A DNA stretch of 64,000 nt from Mesaphorura yosii. Its lineage: Eukaryota; Arthropoda; Collembola; Poduromorpha; Tullbergiidae. Numbering within the stretch: the first letter of the stretch is position 1; each line of letters begins with the position of its first letter. The notes beneath the pieces are model-generated. The model ran no database searches, was not told the origin of the DNA, and saw only the letters and a program-made list of their open reading frames with translations. The translations under genes were made by a program, and so were the position numbers. The DNA is taken from positions 62,001-126,000 of the forward strand of contig WIXG01000044.1 in NCBI GenBank assembly GCA_009869945.1, in the 5' to 3' direction. Below are positions 11,515 through 21,801 of the stretch, piece after piece.

Positions 11515-12480
11515 ATGGGAGCATTTTGGTCAAAGGAGGCTCCTGCCACTCCAGGGTCAGCATGAAACTCCTAAATTTAGAATTTTGTGACCTGTCAGAT
11601 TCAACTTTTTTCGATTGTCCTCCACAGGCCGACAACGTTGACCGATGGGCAAAAGTTGAGATTGCTCAGCAACCGAACTGTCGTCCGCGTGTGGACCTCG
11701 AAATTCCACGGTGGGCAGTACAGTGGCCACGTGTCCATCGAGTGTCTAGACTCGGATAACACTCCAGGTTCATATGACAAAGACACGTACACTAGCTTCT
11801 GGCCTTATCAGACAGAACCAGCACCACCAGGTGTGCAATTCAATAACGACACGTTAGGAAAACGCTGGGCATACATGTGTCGGTACGTGGACGACCGCGC
11901 AATGGAGGAGCGACCCCCCGACTACACCTTCTGCTTCTACACGCTCGACACGAGTGTCATTCAGAGCGTATTCAGTGTCTTCAAAAGAAACCCCGAAAAT
12001 GCGTGGACTCTGTTTGGGGAGTATCAACCCAAGAAATCCAGCGAGGAGGTGACCCCATCGGGGCAGGAGGTTCGGACATCGAAGGAGAGCTGTGTGTCGA
12101 TGGCGTGCATGTGCCTAGACGCTGGAGGGATCAACAGGCTGCTCGGAGTGACCAAGGAGCTGGCCGTGTCATCCGCCCAGGTGAACAACGCGAGCAGCCA
12201 GAGCACAGTGGACGCGTTTAAGCACCTGAGCCTGCGACCGACGCGCGACTCCTCCGCCTTCTCCGTAGAGGAGCTGGCCTTCATCTGCGGGTTTTGCGTG
12301 AGCCCAGACGTCATGGTGGGGAGGCTGGAAGCAGCCAAGCGGGAGGAGTGGAGGAGGAACCCTGAGGTGAGGCTGATGGCGCGGACGGTGCTGAGGAGGC
12401 AAGTACTGGGCAGCGAGGAGTGTGAGGAGTGTGAGGAGTGGTGGCTACCTGCAGCTGATGCGAGCCATCCCTCTTTCTGA
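11515..12480 (+). CDS. N-myristoylated, permuted papain-like (NlpC/P60-type) protein, NLR partner
   Basis: Exon 1 is 11515-11555 and exon 2 is 11628-12480, with a 72-bp intron between donor CCAGG|GTCAGC and acceptor CCACAG. The product has 297 residues. The N-terminus MGAFWSKE fits the N-myristoylation consensus (Gly2, Ser6). A strand with SGHVSIE (His48) is followed by YTSFWPY, then about 120 residues later by SKESCVSMACMCLDAGG (candidate Cys169 or Cys174) at the start of a helix. His before Cys is the order seen in circularly permuted papain-like enzymes (NlpC/P60, PPPDE). Peptidase, amidase or acyltransferase chemistry is possible, but no activity can be assigned. The C-terminus carries a short tandem of GAGTGTGAG units encoding EECEECEE. 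The head-to-head NLR has the same His/Cys pattern at its C-terminus, so the two may work together. GC-rich like the NLR and unlike the other genes. Confidence 0.7.
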
Positions 12481-12615
12481 TCCTGAAGCTCTGCTTCCTT
12501 GTCTGCTTTTGTTACTTTGTCCATCGCCATTTTGGCGACTGGCCACCCTTCAGAGTTGCACGCACTTTGTTGACAGATTTACTCAAGTCTATTCTATGCA
12601 ATGAAACAAACATAC

Positions 12616-12621
12616 AATAAA
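12616..12621 (+). terminator. Polyadenylation signal of the NLR-partner gene
   Basis: AATAAA lies 136 bp after the stop codon of the papain-like gene, in the right place for its 3' end. Confidence 0.6.
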
Positions 12622-13819
12622 AGGTGTGAAGTGCAGCTCAAATACTGACGTGGCGCCTTAATTATCTCCTCGATCTCCATACACTGCTCAAGCTTCTGCT
12701 TGACTTGATAAGTCGGAAATGGAATCTGTCTGTCAATTTCATTGTTTGCATTTCGATTGAGCTTTTTAACTTGAATTCGAGGGTCCTGTTGCAATGTCCA
12801 GTGGAGTTAGGCCACTTCTCATTGTAATTCAGCACGATGCACGATGCCATTCTTGCGTTTGTGCGTTGATTTAATCAGTCCTGCAGATAGTCAAAGCTAA
12901 AGACCAACCAGGAAATGTGCATCAGCAAGCAGAAGCTGCTAAGTTGACTCACCTACGGATCACCTTATTCGGGTCAACAGGCCACAACGCTTAAACTACA
13001 ACAGGCAAGTTCAAAGATGAGCTGACCGAATTGACCAATGCATCGATGCTGGTCATTGGTGCTGTGCTTGGCAAAGATGGTGTGGCAATTATCATTTGGA
13101 GACCGCCGAGTGACTGGCAAGTGACATTCATCGCTTGGACCTTGAACGCCCATTTTTATATTTCCACATTTTCATATTTCCAAGCTGATCGCCTGGAGCG
13201 CTGTGCTGACATGACAAGCAAGTGTTTGTTGTTGTGCAAGTGGTGTGTTGCCTCATCGCCTCGCCTGACTGATAAACCCCGGCCTCGCAATTTCTAAAAA
13301 TTTATCGCCTGGTCAAAGATTTTTCTTGTTTCCACGCGGTCATAAGGTTAAATTCCATCTGCAAAATCGAAGACGAGGTCAGGCTCATTAAAAAATCTAG
13401 ACAATAATTGAGAGAAATGCAAACGGGTACCCTGCTCAGTGAGACGCTGTCTAGAAGGGTTGCGCAATTGTTGTCGGGTTTTTTCCGCGGTGTGCAGACG
13501 TCAGCCCGCGGTAGAATCGTTTTGTACAATATGTGTATAGGACCCAGGGGCATAAAACATCCGTCGGTGGACACCTTCATGTCAGCCTACCTTCAGAGAC
13601 CGATTCAGAAGAATTCTTGATAACCTCACCCAATGAACTATTCATCAATTCCTTTCCACCAAGACAAGTCAAAGTCAGCTGAGTTCTGAGTGTCCACGTT
13701 GTCAATCAGCTGCAACATGCCTCGAAGCTTGGAGTCCATGATCATGAATCATGATAGTGAACGATCGTATGTATCCAACAATTAGCTCTTCGGTCTAATT
13801 CAGAACCTGAGAACTGATC
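12622..13819. other. Intergenic, nothing supported
   Basis: Only short open frames on either strand (for example 13408-13620 plus and 13302-13580 minus, which overlap each other). None has a recognisable domain, a splice pattern or biased composition. The end nearest 13.8 kb may contain further decayed carbonyl-reductase sequence. Confidence 0.5.
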
Positions 13820-13975
13820 TTTTCCAGCAGCTGCTGCTCCTCGGTCCTTGTCTCAAGTCAAGTACACGATCCCTGGCTCTGGCTGTGAAAGCAAAGCTTT
13901 GACAATCCCGAATCCAATGCCTTTGTTGGCTCCAGTGACTACAGCCACCTTGGGCGGGTGGGGTTGAGCAGCCAT
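13820..13975 (-). pseudogene. Carbonyl-reductase-like short-chain dehydrogenase fragment (broken)
   Basis: From the ATG at 13975 the minus strand encodes the Rossmann start of a classical SDR: VAVVTGANKGIGFGIVKALL contains the TGxxxGIG nucleotide-binding motif in the CBR1 form (TGANKGIGF). The strand that should read VYLTxRD ends in a stop (TGA, 13853-13855) after 40 codons. Reading then continues as DKDRGAAAAGKDQ in the same frame before similarity fades. The catalytic Tyr-x-x-x-Lys part of an SDR (normally about 275 residues) is absent. This is most likely a truncated pseudogene or an orphan first exon left after duplication. An intron after LT is unlikely because no good donor is present. 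Confidence 0.65.
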
Positions 13976-15345
13976 GTTTCTTTTACTAGAATGTTGTCAA
14001 GCACTGAACACCTCGTACAGTAAGTTAATAGACTTCTGGACCTATCCAGACGACCAAAAGAGACAAAATACTCATCCAGATTTCGAAAACTTCAGAGAGT
14101 ACGAACCTTTGGCAGTCATGTCTCATCAAGTCGGATATTTACAAAAGTTTACAAGCGTTGAGGTATGACATGGTATGGTATCTTAAAAATTCTACCATCA
14201 TCGCATCATCTAATTAGTTGGTATCATTATAAAATCCTAAAATTGGTCATTCGATCCCCCGAGATTGGGCATTAGGTTCGGTGATTCGATCGCTGATAGC
14301 GCCAGACACGGCCTACGAAGTAGATAATTGATGATTGGAATCGTCGATTCTTGAATTATGTGACACATTCTACAAGGCGAGGTTAATCTCAATTGGAAGC
14401 CAATTTTCTAAAAATTCACGATTGCTTCTAAACAGCATCTTTCACTGACGTAATTTTAAACGTTTCTGACAACTAATCGCCGATGTCGCCTGCTTCTTCG
14501 CTGCGCCATGTCATTAGTCATTAGTTTAATCTGTAATGATCAGCCAACTAGTCAAATTACCTCGAAATTATGTCGTCAGACATTTCCAGCTTAAGTGAAT
14601 TATTATTATGGCAGAGTTTATTATATAACCATATTTGCATGAGCTCCACGTGTCATTAGTCGTAATTTATTTCTCCGGCTCACAGGCATATTATATGAGC
14701 TGAATACAGAATTCCCAATTCTCACCTCGTCATTGCCGTTCCCACTGCCGTTGCATGCATTATCAATATTATAAAGCTTTTTCCTTCACGAAACAAGGAA
14801 ATTGCAGTCTGTGCTCCTCTGTTCCACAATTGGCACGATACTAATTTATAGCATTAGTTCATCAGCTTAGCAATTCATTTATCATTTAGCACCAGCACTG
14901 TACTGTGCGGTGAGTTTTGAACCAGGCAATCAATAAACTTTTCAGCTCCTTTCCGTTGTAATTCATAAGCGATATTGATTGACAGTGAACTTGGAGTTTG
15001 GAAATTGGAACGTCTCAACTCTTAAGCCTACTGTGCAATTTGTCCGTACTTCAGTTCTTAGCGTGCGTTGCAGTTAGGAAGGGTTAACGTTATTTGGGGA
15101 TATTTGACAATTTGACATGGCATTTTGAATAATTGGAAAATTGGAGCTTTGTTGCTGAATCGATATTCAGAACAATGGAGAACAAAAGACGACAGTGAAG
15201 CAGCAAGGTCAAGTGGAAACAGCCAGGAGCTGAATTGAAGGTGTCTGGAATTCCCATTCTGCAGTTTTATTCCCACATATGCATTCTTGGGCAAGACACT
15301 GACTGGACAAACTCGTGAGAAGAACTCGAATCCTGCACTTGATAA
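13976..15345. other. Intergenic, upstream of the secreted GGCT-like gene
   Basis: AT-rich sequence without a convincing coding frame. It should contain the promoter of the gene starting at 15346. I could not pick a TATA box with a matching initiator with confidence. Confidence 0.5.
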
Positions 15346-16387
15346 ATGACGATGGTTCCAACATTTCTTGTGACCCTTGCTGTGATCGTGTCCAGTCTCT
15401 GCCTAATTTCTGTGGAAGCCGTAAGTTCTTTTGAACATTTTGTGAGAAAGGATTGTACTGCCTCAGTTTAAAGAATGCTCCCAATTGCAGAAACCGAGAG
15501 ACGATGGTACATCCGATCCTCGTGCACTGCCGCCTTCCTTACTCGAGCCACTGCCCAAGACCAGGTCGAGGGATGCCGCCGCTGCTGCAACAGACTTCTA
15601 TAAGACCCTCATGCACGACGATGCCCCACCAGTTGGTTTTGGCTCGCGAGAAACTGACTCCGATTCCGCGAACGCGAACACGAACGAAGTTTGCCGTCCA
15701 AGCCCCGATCCAAGGCATGCGCAGTACCTGGTTGGCTACGGGTCATTAATGCAGAAGGCTTCGAAGGATCGAACTGCACCGGATACAGGAATCTCCGTCC
15801 CAGTCTTAATAAGAGGATTCCGTCGGGAATGGAACACGCTCGGGGTCGCCGTCGGGTCCAGCACGACTTACTTGGGAGTCGTGAAAGAAGACCGCAGCAG
15901 CAACAGCAAGAACGTATCAAGTTTCAACGCAGTCGTCTTCAAGCTGCCAGTAACCGCCCATAATCTGCATGAAACTCTCAAAAGCTACGATGAACGAGAA
16001 GAATTCTACTGCCGGCAAAAGGTGCCGAACGCCAACGTGGTTGCATTGTTGAATAATTATGGGTCGTCTGGAATTGAGCCGAATGCTGATTTTTGGATTT
16101 ATATCAACAAGCCAGAGTTCACAGCACCGCCCTCGGAGAAATACCCGATCGTCCAATCTTACGTTGACGTTTTCGTGTCGGGTTGTCTCGAACTTGAAAA
16201 GGAGTACAACTTGCCCAACTTCACGGATTTCTGCATAAGTTCGACAAACGGATGGTCTCCGCAATGGGTTAACGACCGAATTTATCCAAGACGGCCATTC
16301 CTGTACCAGCCACAAGCAACAGCGATTGACAAGGCACTCGCGAAGAATTTGCCCAACATTTTCGATAAAATTGTTATTGAAGGCTGA
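15346..16387 (+). CDS. Secreted gamma-glutamylcyclotransferase-like (GGCT-fold) protein
   Basis: Exon 1 is 15346-15420 (25 codons) and exon 2 is 15491-16387, with a 70-bp intron (GCC|GTAAGT, TTGCAG). The product has 323 residues. Exon 1 is almost entirely a signal peptide ending in SVEA, so the protein probably enters the secretory pathway. After a low-complexity stretch the GGCT-type domain starts near residue 102 with YLVGYGSLM; YGSL is the substrate-pocket loop of the family. It continues with VLIRGFRREWN, TYLGVVKED, FNAVVFKL and YDEREEFY; one of its Glu residues (about 190) is the candidate catalytic acid. Known family members release 5-oxoproline from gamma-glutamyl peptides in the cytosol or take part in glutathione turnover. 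A secreted form would act on extracellular substrates, which is inference. The first ATG (MTMVP) is used because it opens the signal peptide. Confidence 0.8.
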
Positions 16388-16539
16388 ATGAGGATAAGTG
16401 ACTAACTTGAGAAATGGATAACCAAATGTTGAGTGAAGAACGCATTTATTATTAACACTAGTAAACCAGTATTAACTAAACGATAGGTTCAACTTATTAT
16501 TAGGACAATCAATTAACAAGTGATTTTACTATAAATCTG

Positions 16540-16573
16540 AATAAATCGGACTGAATGTGTAAATATAAATAAA
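16540..16573 (+). terminator. Polyadenylation signals of the GGCT-like gene
   Basis: Two AATAAA hexamers, at 16540-16545 and 16568-16573, lie 150-190 bp after the stop codon. The interval 16388-16876 is the tail-to-tail 3' region of this gene and the minus-strand cytochrome b5 reductase. The reductase has its own AATAAA (TTTATT on the plus strand) at 16819-16824. Confidence 0.6.
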
Positions 16574-16876
16574 GCTCTAGGCAGGTCAATTGTAATATCC
16601 CCGTATGGCATTATTGCTACTTTCTTTAATCTCAATTAAGTATTAGTTATTGTTTTCCTACTGCTTCATAATCACATGAAATGGACGAATAGGGAAGGAG
16701 AAGGATAATTTCTAAGGTAAAGGTATACCATTTCCGCTTATAGTTGAGAGTATCACGACTAAATTAATTACCTACATGATTAACGATTCCTCTACTTCTG
16801 ATGCCACAACACTTTTAGTTTATTTCCAGTTCAGTATTTCCATTTGATCCCAAGCGAGGCAAGTCGTCGTCTTTTT

Positions 16877-18246
16877 TTAATAGGCAAAACGGAGCTTCAT
16901 GCTGTAGTTCAGCTTGTCCAGAGCAGGAGTACATGCGAATTGAATCATTGGAGGTGGTCTAAAACAAATTACACCGTATCATTCAAAGCGTGAGCCAGCC
17001 AACTGGACTTGACCAGGAATATTGAAGCAGCACTTACCCGCACATCAAGACCACGGTGTCGTCGCTTGGAGGAAAGAAATTCTCCTTCACCATTGTCTCG
17101 TTAATAAATCCGGAACTGTACTTCCAGTCTGAACCGAATGCAAAAACATGGTTGCAAATGTCTGAAATTGACTAAAAGGTATCAAAATTTGAACCTTACC
17201 TGCTGGGGGACGGTCAAGAGTGTAATGCAGCTTGAATCTGGTCGGGTTTTCATCACGAATTTTTTCCAAGTCAGATCTACACAAAATGTCTTCCTCGGTT
17301 TGATTAGCAAAAATCAGCGACAGAGATGATTGATCAGAAGGGTCTTTGAATACTGCCTTTATGATTTGGAGCATTGGAGTGATTCCACTGCCACCTGAAT
17401 AATGCAGAAACAGAGATGATAAGATTATTCTTTAAAAAAACACGTCAAAACTCTGTAATCTAGAGCGCACCTGCAATCATGTTAATTTTCTTGACGTTTA
17501 CAATATTATGAGGAGTCTTCTTGTCCGGCCTCATCGCAAATTCGCCACGTCCTTTGTACATCTGCGTGAAAAAATTAAAGAAGCTGATTACGAGTAATGG
17601 AAATGTTTCGTAAATGGTGATCGTAAACACGAAAGGTAAAGTACCAAGTTCCCAGACGGACCACGGACATCGATAGTTTGGCCCAATGCCATATCATTAA
17701 GATATTGAGTAAGCTTTCCTCCTGCTGGAAACTTTGGGTGTACGTCTTTGAAATAAACCTGGAACAGAAAGAAGAGTTGCAGCTTTTTTAAATTCAAGAC
17801 GCGAAAGTAGCTTAGACTAGAATTACCTTGATAATGAGATCCATATGTCCCAAGTCATCATCACTGGAGACTGGAGTGTAGGGTCTGATAACCAGTTGCC
17901 CGTTGACCATCGCTGACAAATGAATGTGCTGTCCAGTCGGCAGGCCAAGGATGTGATCCTTCGTCGGCAATTCGAAGCGAAAGAGTCTTGTGTCGTGAGA
18001 GACATTGATTTTTTCGACCAACTTCAGTGGATACTTTACAGTTGGGTCGAGGAGCGTACGGCGACGACGCTTGGACGTCGCCTTGTAGATAAAGGTCAGA
18101 AGCACGGTCACAATGACGGCTCCAAGCCCCACCCAGACAGGTGTACTCTATAATGGAGAGGAAGATCGAAAATTGCCGGATCGAATTAATTATTGTTCAA
18201 GTTTTAATTAAGTGTTCAATTACGTACTTACTCTGAATAACTCCAT
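16877..18246 (-). CDS. CYB5R: NADH-cytochrome b5 reductase
   Basis: Seven exons: 18232-18246, 17827-18147, 17645-17758, 17471-17561, 17200-17394, 17038-17128 and 16877-16958. All six introns are 68-84 bp, and the frame closes at 302 residues, close to the usual 300. An N-terminal membrane anchor (about residues 8-25, [17 protein letters not shown]) is followed by the basic run KRRRR. The FAD-binding motif is RPYTPVS. The NADH-binding motif [10 protein letters not shown] is split across two exons, and the C-terminal CGPPPM motif ends the NADH lobe. The last residues are RFAY, where vertebrate CYB5R3 ends in CFAF. The enzyme passes electrons from NADH through FAD to cytochrome b5, supporting fatty-acid desaturation, sterol synthesis and similar reactions on the ER or outer mitochondrial membrane. 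Which paralogue (CYB5R1/2/3) it matches is not decided. Confidence 0.95.
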
Positions 18247-19134
18247 GTCGCTGCCACACACTGTTCGGTCGTATTTCCCGGAGACAAATTACTGACAGAC
18301 AGATTAAATGGTTTCCTTCCTTGTACCAGCAAGTCACGGCCACCAATGCAATATCGTACGTGCGAACAAACACGTGTAATGTAACTGTAACTTCAATTGA
18401 TTGGATTGACTGTTCGCGAAGCTGATGCAGAATTATGTAATTTAACTTTTGAGTTTTCCGACTTCAGCCACCGCACCGCACAAACCACACAACCATACGG
18501 CGCAATGAACGTGAGCGAAGAGCGCTCTGGTATTACGTGCACTTGTCCCTCAAACTCAAATGCACGTGTGCACTATGCAAATATTTAATGCGAGAATGCC
18601 TTTACATTAAATTAACTGCCGGTGTCGACAAACCAAGCAGCTGTTAGCGGGCGAGTTGGATTCTGGTCTGGATGCTGATTACCTCATTTCGACAAGTTTG
18701 CATTGAATTTATCATCGTCTCCAACATTGTAGCTCGACTGAATCAAGGCGAATGCGAATGTTAATGATAGATTTAATTAATGCAGAATTCAGTATGTCTG
18801 CTTTGCTTCTTAACCAAAGTTGACTTTATTTGCCCAAAATAAATACTTATAGTGTAAGATGTCTTGTACAATACTAAAATGACATGGTGAGTCTTTCATA
18901 CATCTCTTTTGAATTCGGAGCCACGCTCACGCTCATACTGGTGAAATTCATATTATAAAGTAGAGAAAATTCGGGGAGTTGGGCAACTTAGAGATAAAAG
19001 CACCTTACTGAACATAAAAGTAAAGCAGTAAGATTGATTAGTGCAAAGTCAGTTCCAAATAGAACACAAAATGCAAAAGTTTGTAGCTCTGAACTCTTGA
19101 ATCCATCATTAACTATTTTTAGGAAGTATGAAGA
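18247..19134. other. Intergenic between CYB5R start and ERGIC1 stop
   Basis: 888 bp between two minus-strand genes. It holds the CYB5R promoter and the ERGIC1 3' untranslated region. A minus-strand AATAAA (TTTATT on plus at 18835-18840) about 300 bp after the ERGIC1 stop is the best polyadenylation candidate. No coding sequence seen. Confidence 0.5.
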
Positions 19135-20287
19135 TTAGCTCAGCTTCCCAATCTCCAATTTCTTATACATTTCTGTTGCAGTGAAGATGAATCCATCCAG
19201 GATGCTTGCACAAGTAAATATACCGCCGATGATTGCACAAACTGTAATTAGCATAATAGAAATGTTGACTTCTGTCTTGAAATTAAATGTGCGAAAAAAT
19301 TATTCATATTTCACGTACGCGCTGTTAGAAATGAAAGGAAGGGTTCGCCTCGCTCCTCATACTTGACAGAAATAGGACTCAAGTCATAGCGAAACCAGAT
19401 GGCTGGAGTTCCACGCAAGAATGCCTGGAAATTGAGCATTTCCTTAGAATTCTTAGAACGAATCTTATCTTGTTATGTTAGCAGCAGCCTCTTACCCTGT
19501 ACACAGCTGTGTACTGATAGGAGATGCTCGATTTACCACTCCGAGACTTGAAAACCGTTGGAACAATCTTCATTATGTAATCATGTGATTCAATTCCTGT
19601 AACAGATTCAGAAGTTTTGACCACCTGAGTTGAGGACAAGGAATGAAAGGAGAACTAGACATACCCAATTCAGCTTGTTTGGAAGTATCAGCCAGTGGAT
19701 TGAATGAGCCAGGAATGTTAGTGTTAATAATTCTATCGCCCATTATAATCTCCCTAATTTTATGAGTGAAGTCTGGAGTATCGGACATATGACCAGCTGA
19801 ATGTGTCGATATATGAAAGTTTCCTGGTACTTTGTTGACGTAAAATTTTGCGTGGAAAAGACAACCCTTGCCGTCTTCGATCGGTGTCTTCTCAGTATTT
19901 TCGACGAATCCCACTTCATGCCGTCCCATATCATCTTGAATGTCCAGGCCGGCGTATTCACAGTTCAGTTTTGGTAGTTCGATCGTCAGCGTCACCGGTA
20001 TTCGGTCAGTTTCTGTCCCTGGATTGTCCACGTACACCGTTGAGACCAAATCATTTGTTAGATAGCGGTTCAGTTCTGAGAGGATTAGCACTAGGATTGC
20101 GGTGCAGCAGACGATGGAAATACAAGCGCCTGCCACAGTTGGCTGTGACAGGTCCTTGGGCACCTTACGGTAGATATCAAATCTGTACAGAGAGATTAGC
20201 AGACAAAAACATTATTCTCCGCCATTTTCTAATCAGCACATAGAATCATATCGTCAATTGTTCATACCTTTTTACATCAAACCCCAT
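19135..20287 (-). CDS. ERGIC1: ER-Golgi intermediate compartment protein 1
   Basis: Five exons: 20268-20287, 19665-20182, 19496-19596, 19319-19424 and 19135-19241; introns are 68-85 bp; 283 residues (human about 290). It starts MGFDVK and runs into the family signature RFDIYRKVPKDLSQPT. TM1 follows (VAGACISIVCCTAILVLI). The lumenal domain has LDIQDDMGRHEVGF and KVPGNFHISTHSAGH; then come SHDYIMKIVPTV, AIWFRYDLSPISVKY and TM2 (CAIIGGIFTCASILDGFIF). ERGIC proteins cycle between ER and Golgi in COPII/COPI vesicles and act as cargo receptors. A probable 5' UTR splice donor (ACG|GTAAGTT on the minus strand near 20482) suggests an extra non-coding first exon. ERGIC1 is preferred over ERGIC2/3 from the overall motif match. 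Confidence 0.93.
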
Positions 20288-21279
20288 TTCCGATATTGGT
20301 AAATAGTTTTTTAGCTTTAACCAAAGCATTTACGATATGATAAAACGAATACAATTCTGAACACCCGCCTGAGATTTCAATCTACAAAACACCTCAACAC
20401 CGAAAACAAAATTATGAAATCATGATCAGGAACATCTTTGAAATCAACTCAGGCTTTGTTCAATGTCCAATGCTAACTTACCGTTCGTTGCGACGGCGAG
20501 TTAACCTTGGATTCCCGGTGGTGAGTGTTCACTCAGCTCCAGCTGGAGGACCGGCGTCCTGACTGAACAAGCATATTGCACCCACAACAAAACGCTGCGC
20601 ACGATTCACGTTATATGCAATATGCAAAACAGATGCTGATGTTAGCACCAATAACTATTTGTATTTGGTATTGTGCTGTCAATTATCAAGTTTGCCACGC
20701 CACGCAGGTCGGGATTATGATTAGAATCCACGCATTTCAAAACCGCAAGTTACTCGTTAAGTGTAAATTGGGGATACAAAACTCGAGCTGCAGTGCTGAC
20801 ACTCGCTGACACGGTGCATGAACCGGACGGAGTCAATAGACTGTATGTAATTGTAGGTTGCTCGTAGTGCCGAAAGCTTGCAAAATTTAAATTGTGCTGA
20901 TGTGCAGCTGAGACAACATGTTTCATTCCCATTTGCTGAGAGCGTCTTCACCCTTTCCTGTACGAGGAACTTCCTTGCTCGTACCATAATCAGTGCTATT
21001 ACGATTTGAATGCAAAGAAAGCATCTTGGTCTTTTGGCTGTGGCATCATTTTGCGAGTGCTTGCCGAGTGAAAGCAGTAAAACAGTTATCTTGTCTTAAA
21101 CTATTATCATCCATTTCTATTCTGTGATGCCGTCAACAATTTGTCTCAAGATTATTGTTGGATGAAAGATGTAGCAAAAGTTGACCATTGAAAACTTCCA
21201 ATTGGAACGCGCATCCAAATAAGATCTTCATTTTCAAGATCGAACCATTGAATCGCTTACACAGTACGGCACTGGAATC
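20288..21279. promoter_or_regulatory. Divergent upstream region of ERGIC1 and CDK2AP1
   Basis: 992 bp between two start codons on opposite strands. The ERGIC1 side contains a likely 5' UTR exon ending at a GTAAGTT donor near 20482. No clear TATA box was identified for either gene, which suits housekeeping promoters. Confidence 0.5.
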
Positions 21280-21622
21280 ATGGATGAAGAATTTATGAAT
21301 GTAGATTCACCAACAAGCGGAGCAACATCGCACGCAAGCTTAGAATTCCTCAGTTCAGTGATTCGCCAACATCAAACCGTTCCACTGTCTAAATATGCTC
21401 AACTTCTGGCCGTAATCGAAGAAATGGGTAAGACGCCTTGTTCACTGTTGTCACATTTGATGTAGACAAATAAAGTGACGCGTTATCTTTTCAGGAAAGG
21501 ATATTCGTCCAACTTATGCTGGTAGCAAGTCTAGTGCAGAAAGACTCAAGAGAAGCATTGTCCACGCGCGTATTTTGGTTCGTGAATGTCTCATGGAGAC
21601 TGAAAGAAGTGCTCGTCAATGA
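21280..21622 (+). CDS. CDK2AP1: CDK2-associated protein 1 (DOC-1 family)
   Basis: Exons 21280-21427 and 21495-21622 with a 67-bp intron (ATGG|GTAAGA, TTTTCAG); 91 residues. The N-terminal half is variable. The conserved core [14 protein letters not shown] + [12 protein letters not shown] + [19 protein letters not shown] + METERSA matches the dimerising helical region of CDK2AP1/2 almost residue for residue. Vertebrate proteins are about 115-126 residues, so this one is short only in the disordered N-terminus. The family binds CDK2 and is a subunit of the NuRD chromatin-remodelling complex. It is followed by DPH7 after only 179 bp on the same strand. Confidence 0.95.
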
Positions 21623-21801
21623 TTACGGAACTAGGACTTAAGGACCTTCAATTAACTTTGTTCGTTTGTGTAATTTTGAGTTACTTTATAATTAGGAAAG
21701 TTGAATCTTATTTAAAGTTATTCTTTCGTAAGCGGTGAACTTTACTGTGTAATGCAGAACTTGCATACAAACTATCGACTACTATCAGCGTCAGCCTGAT
21801 C

